The position numbers and the translations under genes were made by a program. From contig BSDZ01000008.1 of NCBI GenBank assembly GCA_030268105.1, positions 3,720,001 to 3,784,000 on the forward strand: a stretch of DNA of 64,000 nucleotides, written 5' to 3'. Positions 26,701-37,800 of this stretch are shown here, piece by piece. Origin of the DNA: Volvox africanus. Its lineage: Eukaryota; Chlorophyta; Chlorophyceae; Chlamydomonadales; Volvocaceae. Positions within the stretch are counted from its first letter, which is position 1. The number at the start of each line of letters is the position of its first letter. A model generated the notes under the pieces. That model was not told where the DNA came from. It did no database searches and was given only the letters and a program-made list of their open reading frames with translations.

Positions 26701-29700
26701 AACCCCGCCGCTGGTGAAGAATCTGTTATCCGGGGGAGGCACTAGGCAGAATCCAAATTTCAATCTGCTTGTTAGCCGAGCAGAGCACTCATGTGGCCCT
26801 TCGCCTGCCTAGAGAATCAAGGTGAACTTAACACAGCAGCGACTGAGATGTTAAAACAATGGTCGTCTCACACCTTGAGTAGTATTTACGGAAACGCCTA
26901 TGCCTATGCCAGCTTTTCGCGGCCATATCCACTCGGTGTTCTTCGCCCCGTGCTTTCTGTGCCCCTTCATTCCACCTTACGCGCTCGGCCGCAGCTACTG
27001 GCAGCGAGTATACCCGGGGAAAGAGATTCCGGAAGCTCGTGAAGTTGATGGACTCCAGCCAGACGCTACAGGTGTGTTGCTGTTGAGAATGATCTATCGA
27101 TACATCATGTAAAAGAGGATGAGAAAGATGAAAGACGTAATATCGCGAGGACGGGGCGCTTTCCTTCCTAACACTGGGCGCGCTGGATGGGTAGGCTTTG
27201 GCCAGGAGATAGATCGGCTCGTCTGGATTCCGGGAATGGCGGCAGTTGGCGGCGATTGGATACGTCCTGGGGGAGAAGCAGCGCAGGGTTGGTTGCGGTC
27301 TCATCATACCCATTCCGCTGGTCGGTCAGTAAGGTCACCGGGGATCATCTCTCATTCAGCTCGCCCGATCCAAAGTAACGTACCAACACCTGAAAAATTA
27401 TGCACGGGCATACCGGGTCGGCTTGCGCATGTACACGTGCAGGTTCAGAAACGGTTGCGGATCCACACCCTCGTCACCGTCTCACTGCTGGCCGTGGTCC
27501 ACATCATCTGCTTTGTTCTAACCGTGACAGCCATCAAACAGCAAAAGACCAGCATGTTGCAGCTGGGTCGCAGTGGCCAGGCGCAGCTGTATATGCACCG
27601 GGTAAGAGCGATGCGCCGCATGTCTTACATGCTTCGAGCGATCATGTTCCTTGCGTCGGTGGTTTCCCGTCAGCCTTGACTGCCAGCCTTATGCGTGTAG
27701 GGTCACTGTGATTGGTAGTTATATGTTATAACTACCATATAGACTCCATTCCTATGATGAATGGTATATGTATGTATTTATGCATGCTTCATTTGCCGGG
27801 TGATAACAATTAAACGGATCGTGCATGAACTGCTGATCGATCTTCGTTCACCAGGATCCATTTCATGTTTCTGTAAAGCACTGATTGCTTGATTGTTGCG
27901 AACGAAGTTTTTCCCTGGACATATCAATTGAACGACATCATGCTTCACTTACTTGGATATTCCTTGAATTGAAGAAAGCTGCTAGATGTTGGACACAGTA
28001 ACATGGAGTCCTCATCAAAGCTACCCGCTGCTGGCTATCTGCTGACGACTTACAATCCCAGAAACGGCGTTCATTTGTTGATTGCTGTGCTAACAAACGC
28101 GAACAGATCATGATCGACACAAGGTCTTTGGATATTATTTCGCATAACAAGACTGTTGAAAGCCTCTTCTCAAAGGACAAAGATACGGTACGTATGAATT
28201 ATTATGATCTCTAACCGAATACCTAACCGAGTCGGTTTGGCATTTGCGGGGACGGCCGGTGCGCCGGTGTTGCTAAGCCGGTGCTAGTGGTCATCACTGT
28301 GATCCTGCATGCGTATCTTCGTGATGATTCTACCTCCCTCCTCCCGCCTCCCCGCCGTGCAGTATTTCGTCAAACGTATATCAAAAGACGCTGAAGAGGT
28401 CAAGGTGAGTTCGGAGGAAGGCGAGGATGGGAATGAACATGGGGTATATACTTCCTATATCGTGCACCTCGGTCTACACCAAAACGGGCCTCAAACCCCA
28501 CAACGACATCGATGCAACGACAATAATGCTGTTTGTTATGCTTCTCGCCAATTGTTTCTCGCTGATTTGTAACCTAAGTCGGTTCCTTGCCTTGCCCTGC
28601 GAATGAACCACTGTTTTAACCACTGTCTTGGAAGCAAGCGCTGTGCATTTATGTCGTACAGAAACGCTTCAACGAGATCTTGAACACGCACTCAAAATCG
28701 CCGGAAATTCTCCGTCTGCTCTACCAGACGAAGCGCACGGTGAGGGTTTGTGGGCCATGCCTGTAAAACACGGATGTCACAGTCCGTTCAGCGCTGTCGT
28801 ATTTTCCATTTATTTAATTGTACGTTCTTGTGTTAGATACCCCATCCTTCAACCCATGCATCACGCGGTTTAAAGGGGATGCTATACCACGGTAGTCGAA
28901 GTGATCCTGTTATTCCAGTTACAGTCCCTGTCATCGTGTAACTGCTGCTGTGGGTACGGATGCTGCTGATATGTGCCGTTGCGAAATCTACCGCTTTGGC
29001 CGCAGGTGTGGGACACAAACGACGCGGATGGCACCGACATCTACACCAACCTCACCATCTGGGTAAGCAAGCTTCCTGGCTTTTCGCCAGCTTGTCGGAT
29101 CTATTGTGACTTTGCTTTAATAATTGCAAGTTGCGGGTTTGTATGTTGACATGTAAGTGGTCGTACCTGCATGCAGAAGGAACCTGGTTGATGAGCACCA
29201 CATCCCCCTGCCTAATACCCCCCAAATAGCCTTTCTCTCGCTGTCTGTCTGTCTGTCTGTCTGCGTGTCTATCTGTCTGTTAGTCAGTCGGTCTTCCTAT
29301 CTGTCTGATGAGCTATAATAACTCGAATACTATTAATGCATGTAGTAGGGACCGTAATAAACCGGGTATGGCCAATGAAATCCAATTTGAAGGACTGCCA
29401 GCAAAACTGATACGAGAAATTGGGCGCCGATCACGCTGTTTGTCTTCCACCGAGCGATAGATCTACCCCTTGTCACAGAGTGGGGCTGGTGATGCTTTAT
29501 CCGTTTACATAGCCAACTGAGTGGTTTCCATCTATTCGACATGCATATTGATATCATGTAACAGGATTTCGCAACCCGGTTCTACAGCATGGCCAAGCAA
29601 GTGGAACAGCTGTACGATCAGTGGAAGGAAGAGAGGACCTTTGTGGCAGATTCCTACGCCGGGCAGTTCCTGTTGAAAAGTGGGCCCGACCTTTTCATCG

Positions 29701-31826
29701 ACTCCCGGAAGGTCCGCTTGTCCATCCGTGTGTACAGCAGTGCTGATCGGACCTCCTTTAGAGAAATCTTCAAACTTGAATATAATCGCTAAAGACGTGC
29801 ATCTATCTGCGCGGTTGGATAAAAGCCTAAAATCCTAGGTTAATAAAGGGTCGGTGGGATAATATTAATGTTTATATTATATTATATTATATTATATTAT
29901 ATTATATTATATTATATTATATTATATTATATTATATTATATTATATTATATTATATTATATTATATTATATTATATTATATTATATTATATTATATTAT
30001 ATTATATTATATTATATTATATTATATTATATTATATTATATTATATTATATTATATTATATTATATTATATTATATTATATTATAACTCCTCATCTGCA
30101 TCCGTGCTCGTACCAAGCCTTACGAGCTATCAGAAAGTTTGTAATCAGCATTATCATAATCATACAGAGAAAGGATACCTGATTGGATGTTTGCTATGCT
30201 CCAGTGAATTTTTTGTACGGCACCTCGACATGAGACCCGTGATGTTGCGTTTGCGCACATGCATACGCAGATCCTGGACGCACTGCTTTTTAGTGCCGTC
30301 GACAATGCACGACGGGTGAGTAGCGCTATATCAAGTGGATACTTGATTGGTGTTATATATCATCGCGGCACGGAAATATCGCGGATGTGGAAAACTGCGC
30401 AGTCTAGGAAACACTTTATTTTGCATATCATAGATTCTTTTCACGCTAGCTTGCTGGGTATATGTAGCATGTCGTACGAAAGGACGGCTGTCTGTCGTAC
30501 ATACACATATGCATATATATATGTATATATATATATATATGTGTGTGTGTGTATGAGATATATCGTGCGCACCGTTTAGCCTGTTCGTCGCGCCCATATA
30601 GGCAACATATCGAATAAAGTGTTAAGGTTGCTAGCTTGACGCAAAAGTCATGTATCCCGAAGGAGACACATTACTGGTTTTTTCTTCATAGCGTGTGGGC
30701 CATATCCGTGCACCAGCCGTATAACTTACCCAGTATTTTGATCGTGCTGGGCTATTGTGTATTCTGTCAATTTGTGTGCGTGTGCGCCTTTGAATGAAAA
30801 AGTTCAATCAGCTGCCGCCCACCTGCCGGCAATCAAATGGATGTTTCCATACCCCCATCCATCTATCGATGACTGCATGCAGGTTGACGTGCTTCAAATT
30901 GTGTTTCTGGTGGTGGAGGGGGCTGCAATCAGCTTTTTTGCGGCATGGTGCGTGTATATCCTCCGCGTATGTACGGCTGTTTGAGAAAGCTGAAAGGTCT
31001 CCGAGGAATAAAGCGAACCCCGTGATCGGTCGAGAAGTTCATGTCCCGCAATGCATGCAAAGCGAACTGCATACGGGCCTCGGGTGGTAGAGGACCACCT
31101 CCTTAGGTAACAACCTCCTTAAAAACGTAATAAACCTCCGAGTCGAATCGTATGTGCCTGTTACTGCGTGGCCCATAAGCTCTCGCTCCATACAGATGGA
31201 CTCAGTTACTGCTCCTTCACTGCCCATAAGCCACCTCCCGCACCTTATTACATAACCCCCCTGCATTCCTCGCACCTCGTTCCTCGCAGCTACCTTACAT
31301 TCTTGCTGCGCGCTGTTGCCGCCCAACGCTTCAAGCTGTACAGCACATTCCTGATCATCCCGGTGGTAAGTACGACGTCGTTATTCCTGCTAGGACTGTC
31401 ATGCGTACTAACTAACATCCTTTTACTTCACGGGGGAGTCCTATCTACTAGCTTGGTTCTTTTTACCATGCATATGCCGGTTATTATGTATCTGACATCA
31501 CCTCCGGCAACGCACGCACGATAGCGCTCCGCGTGTAGCATTGCAAGGGCGCACGTGCGTAGATTGTTGGCTGGATGCAATGACGCACGTGAGTTCCGGT
31601 TGTACGCATATGTATGTTCCGGGAGAGCACCCGAGTAGTTCTGACTGCCATACACAGTTGTTGGTGTGCGTCCATCCGGTTTCGAGATTTGCAGCATTTA
31701 CAACCTATCTCCATTAGGTGAAGACTATTACGTAAGAAAGATATTATTTGAATCAACCTGCTGCCTCTGTATCTTGCGTGCGTGCGGTAAACACATACAG
31801 GACCTCTGAGGGTATATGTATGTATG

Positions 31827-31865
<39 letters not shown>

Positions 31866-34800
31866 ATTGGCTCGAAGTTCATATAGCAATCGGCCCTTTG
31901 GGCTTCCGTCGCGTGCCGTACGTGTTCAACGACTTCCACTGCAGGGCCTCACTCGCGCTCTGGCGTCGCAAAATCTGAACCTTCTTGTTGACGTGAGTCC
32001 ATTCAGATCTGGCGGGCCATGGGGTGTGCTCATGCATGTTATGAAACATAACGGATGGACAATCTTGACGGATTCGTTCCGTTATTTTTAGTCTCGCTCC
32101 ATCAACCCATCAGGGTCGGTTGTGTTGCCGACGGCAATGTTTGGAGTGGTTCATTTGCTTGTACTTCGTTTCGTTAATTTATTGTTGCATCGTCAAAGAG
32201 CCGAGAGGGTTGCGTGTACTGCCAAGTAAAAAGAACAGTCATGAATAAGAAAAAGCAATAATACCTACCGGTCGATGGATCGCTTTGTTTTGTGCATGTG
32301 TAGAAGTTCGTATCTGTATGAGTATATTATTTATCCGCTTTCATGTTTGCAGGAGGACGAAGATGAAGATGGAGACGACGAAGATGATCGGGCGGCGCAA
32401 GCTGTAAGCATGCAGGACAACGACGAAGTAAGCGCGACGCCAAAGCTCAGACGACGTGCCACATTGAAAGTGGAGGAGTCTTCCGAAACAGACGGACTTG
32501 CGTCTCCTGGTGTCACTAGCCCCAGCTGGGCGGCCACGCGCAGGTCTCCATCCCGCAGAAATTCAGAATCAGAAGCCATGAACCGGAACGATAAGTACGA
32601 GAAGCAAAGGTCCCTGACGGCCGACTCGGCTGCGTCCATGGATGGTGCTCATGTAAGCAGATACTGCTGCGGTTGGGGCAGCTGGAGGTTGAAGCTCCGA
32701 AACTTCCTGGTCAGGTGCGTACGACGTAAGGTTGATGATGAAGCTGTGCGACCGCTTGTCCCTTACTACAGCGACTGCTGCTGGCAGCGGGAACTAACCT
32801 CTACACAATATATTTCTGTCGCGCTACTTTTGCGTTTGCTCGTGCGGTTAATACTTGCTTAATTTACTTGCAGCACAGTTATCATTTAGCTTAATAAGGC
32901 TAAGAGGTAAAAGAGAAGACCATGCTTAGGGTTCATTTGCAAGGTTGGCATTTATGTTTGCTACGTGCTGCGCACCTTCACCTTGCCCGCCCACTTCCTA
33001 TCCTCCGTACGGCAGGAGGAGCTCCATCCTCCCCATGACGATGTCAAACTCCGTCATCAAGCTCGCAGGGGTTGCAGGTGGAGTCGCCAAGCGCAGCCTT
33101 AAGTTTGACTCCCACGAGACCGGGGTCATGCTGCTGCCCTTCGTCGTCTGGTCCATTCTGGTGAGCGAGATCATGATTTGAATTACAAACAAATAAGGGA
33201 GGTTAGTGCGAGAAATAAAGTTGGGGGAATAATAATGGAGTGACGAGAAAAGAAAGTGAGCTGGTATGTAAAGACTAAAAACGGACGCGGTAGCAGCTGC
33301 ACGCAGTACATCGATGCCATCTATCATCATCATCGCGGCTCAGATGTATGGAAGGGTCGGTGTGGGCGACTTGCGGGAAGCCTTGCAAGGCAGGACAAGC
33401 AAGCACCGGAGGGCCCTGACCACCGGCCCCAACCACAGTGCCGGGGTTTGAGTTATATATATGACTGCAATTGTCCCTGTTGAGGGCCTGGTAGGCGCTT
33501 GAGGCCACGCACCGGGACGTGGAGGTTAGGGGCGCCTCTGCTGGGACGAATGTGTTAAGTGTCCAACAATGAACTCGCTCGCCCAACCGCTCGCCGTCCA
33601 ACCACGCGTGACCCGCAGGTGATTACGATTTATGCTTTCGCGGTGTTTAAAATGAAGGTAAGTTCATGTTCCTGTCCGCGACGACGACGACGATGATGAT
33701 GATGATATTTGATGCTACCGCGACGTGTTCGTTAATCTATCGGCTGTTATCCATCGGTCGCCTTAACAACAATAAAGGGCTTTTCACTCTTTTCATCTAT
33801 CTGTTCTTTCCGCACGCCCTCGCGACGAGAAGTCTCTCACATGCACCTGCACCTGCACCCGCGCCTGCACCTGCAAGCATCAGTACGGCGCCTCGCTCTT
33901 TCTTCCCGCAAGCTTCGTGTTCCCTAATTAACGTTGTCGTCGTCTCACCGACTGTAACATCCGGCTAGGGTACCTGCCGCTTAGGGCGAATGTCCGGGAG
34001 GGATACCCTTAGCTATCAGGAAACTGGACATCTTCCGATCGGGCTGCCACTGTTAGCAAAGGCGGATGTTATTTTAGATATTCAAAACACCGACCAAGAT
34101 GCATGCATGCGAAAATCCTTAGCAGTACATGCCATAGATAGCGCGAGTGGGCACCAAATCGAGGTGGAAAGCGAGCGGCAGAAAGATCCAAAAGGCCATC
34201 TCCAAATAGTCCCCAGCGGAATGAGACCGCCACGATCAGTTTTATGCTCGCTGCACTGGACTGAACAAACGAAGGCTTCCCGTGCTACCGAGGACTTCTG
34301 TCACGATACATATATAGTTGTGAATAGTTGTAAATCGTATACATACAGTATGTGCCGTACCGTCACTCACAGAGTTTATGCTAGGTAGCATGCTATGTCG
34401 TGACGCACCATCCCACAAGAGGTATATAACTCTATATATGCTTACGAACGATGCGCATGTATGTGTGTGTGTACGCAGGGAGTGGACGACGTGGTAGCTG
34501 TACACTCGGTGGTCAACTTCATGGCTGCCAGGACGAGCCGCACCGTGAGTAGTCTTGGTTGTATGCTGGGAAGTTTGCCACTTGGGTCTTTGCCTGACGT
34601 TTCAAACAATTGGCACGTTTCGTCAGCCGCATGCTTTTCTCTGCTGTCCTGCTCGCATAGCTTTTGAGTAATGCAATATTGAAGGATTTGAGGTTTGCCT
34701 TTGGGCAACTAAGATGCACATACATACACACATATACATACGCATCAACAGACAACCCTAGGTTCGCGGCCGTGCGTCGCCTCCCAAGCCGGCGAGTACG

Positions 34801-37800
34801 CATAATATGCCAATGCGTGACTTTCGTGACATACAATTTTATCACTCTATATATTGTCGCACTTTTTGACGTGAAAGCACTTCTTGAGGTCGGTGGATGT
34901 ATGGGTTTTGTATTCCATGGCATGATGATGGATGTTTGCTGATCTCTGCTTTCCCCCACGTCCTGTCCCTCCATCCCTCCCTTCTTGCCCGACATCTATG
35001 TCCCCCACAGGTCTTCTATTGTCAGGTGCGAAGACGCTTATACACTGGCAAAATAGTAATGGACTGAAAATCAGAAATTGCATCTCAATCAGCATGGTGT
35101 ATGTGTGTAGGATAGGGGGGTACATCACCCGTGGCCACTAACCTGGCAGTGCCTACCTTCCCCGGTGTTTCGGGGCACCCTCATCCAGTCTCCCATGCCG
35201 ACTTCTCCGAAATCAGTGGTTTCCCAGGTTCAGCACCCACCACCAGCATCCAGCGGAATCTGCCGAATCAACTAAGGCGTCAACTCCGCTACTGGTCAGC
35301 TCGCAAGTCACTTTAATTGGGATCGTCACCGTCCATCGACATGGGGGCATCCTGCCCTTAACTTTAGGGTAGAACCTGGAACTCCAGGGGCATATTAATC
35401 GTGCCATAACAGTCGTGCCTGAACACATGTATTAAGCGCTATATGGTGTATGTATGTATGTACGACGCAGCTGTTACTGATGCACATAAGCGGGAGTCCA
35501 GAACCTCTTGCCATAAGCGACCACGCACGCCAGGTTTACGTGCGTACAGCGCCCCTGACCGCCACAATACCGTCAGTGGTATCCACAATTACGTTCCTTC
35601 AGGTTCCTAGATCTATCCGCACGGCAACGGCGCGCGTATCACCGTGAATTACCCAACTGGAATGCGAACCGACGTAATCCCTAACCTGTTAGTCATTACG
35701 CCAAATCAGGCCACCAAAGGGAACATGACACACTCTTGTTTGTCGCCAGTTTGCTACAGTATAGCAAAGAAGGTTTTATGTACATACAAACGAATGTGGC
35801 TGCACCTGGGCTCTTCTTGCAGACATGAACGGACAGGGTGTCGTGGTCCTCCTCTATGGTGGCCCCGCCATTCTTGGATGTAGAGAGATAGAGGACACTT
35901 TTTTTAAGTGAAGGAATGGCTGGATCGATGGTTGCAGGAGCTGGCGAATGTCGACATTGGGTCCCAGCTCATGGCTAAACGTGCCGCCCTTCTGAAAGTG
36001 GTCAAGCTCGTGAAGGACGCTTGGTATACTCTGCAGCTTGGAAACCAAGCCTACACTGCTTTAGGTGCGCAATCAGCACAGCAGGGCACAGCACAGCAGG
36101 TTAACGAAGTCTATTCCAGCACCGTGACTCGCCTGTCACGTTGCACGAATGAATTGATAAGCCAATGGTACTAATTAAAACTGGTATAGGCACGAATGGG
36201 TAGAAACGGAACGCCCGTGCTTGCTAAGTACGTGCCTTTTGTATAGCTGAGAGCCGCAAAGGCCTCTCGAGATGCTGACAGGGTGCTTCTGCACCTTGAT
36301 ATTGTGCTGGTGTGTGGGCCGTGCATGCACGACTACTACACTTTTACTTCGTACATGTACCTACAAAAGCAGTACGATATGATTGCTCTATTAAAGAACT
36401 GCGGCAGCAGCCACCTGACTGACGAGTCACCGACTTGAGTGCAGGCCAGCAGCAGCTCCTGGGGAATCTCAGGCGGGTTGCCTCCTCTCCCCCTACGGTA
36501 CTGACTTGAGCGCAGATGTGTGAAAAGATCTGCCGTCACGTACACGTACACATACACATACACGTACACGTACACATGCACATACAAACATGCACATATC
36601 ACGCACCCGCCATGGCATCGCGTCTGCAGGTGCAGGCACGGAGGTGTTCCCGCTGGTCAAGAAAGGGCTGTCGCACGCCTCCAAAGATATCGAGGCTTTG
36701 TTTTACAGCAGCGGCATATGCCACCGTACATCGGTATGTATGACATCGGCATGCACGCACGGGCTTAGATCAGTTTAAAGATGGTTAGCTCCGTGTCGTA
36801 AATTTTTCATGGTAGCGTTCAGTTTGTATGCATATGGAATATATGTGCATGCTGCGAATGTGCTGTCTTGGAGACGATGATGCATGATGATCCAACTAAG
36901 ATTGCGGTGGATGAAACGCTGCGGCTTTCTTTACCAGGTAGACGGCCCATGCATGTGAATCATGCATGTGACCGCATCTTCCATGCGACCTGCCCATGCC
37001 GCTCGCTGTGTATCTGCCACAACCATACTCTGCAGATGGACCCGCCGTGCAACGACGATAAGTACCGCTTCTATCAGGTCACTCACACGGGCCTCGACAG
37101 CATGATGCAGCAGTTCATGATCAGTTTGTCGTCTATGGCTACAAACAGCAGCTTGGTCCCGGAGGGCCTGGAGGACGGTGCGTGCGTTCATCCCTGTGAA
37201 ACTGACACGGTCTTAACCTCCTGAACAATCAATCTGTTCGTCTGTATATCAGCGTTGCGGTCTCCGTTTCTGTTGCCTCAGTTCCCGACTGCGTCCGCCT
37301 AACTGGCGGCTGGCCAGCTGCATCTAGATAGCTCGTCTTCACGCAGAAACATTAGGAACGAAAGCGTCTGTCAGCACGCCCCTCACCAGCGCGCTCTATA
37401 TATTGCGGTATCTCTCAAGTTCTGTATCAGCGTAACCTGCTGCACCTAAACCTGCATGCTTAAAGAGCCGCGAACGTCAACACCCCACAAACATGTAGCA
37501 GCCATCAACACCACCTGTATGTTCTCCTGCCTTACCCTTGCTTCATCGCCGCGGCAAGACCCCGTTCGAGAGGAACCTGGATAGAAGCTGATCAAGGTTG
37601 TTTGCTTTCCAACACCCGAGCACTAAACTCCTTTATGTCTCGTGTTGTCGCAGAGCACTTTGACTTCGTCTACAGTGTTGGCTATAAGGTACGACATGTC
37701 TGCTATCCGTTGACGGAAGATTCCGAAGTTTCGGAGCATTTACGGGATAGCTGCTGGCGCAAAATTGGCGGCCAGATTGTGTGTATTATATATGGTCCGC

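Noticed and set aside
29868..30182. A 104-codon ORF of repeated Tyr/Ile/Leu
   Set aside because: It is a translation of the ATATT satellite, not a protein.
30948..30966. Longer exon 46 using the donor at 30967
   Set aside because: It would leave phase 0, but the next exon needs phase 2; the donor at 30948 gives the family sequence.
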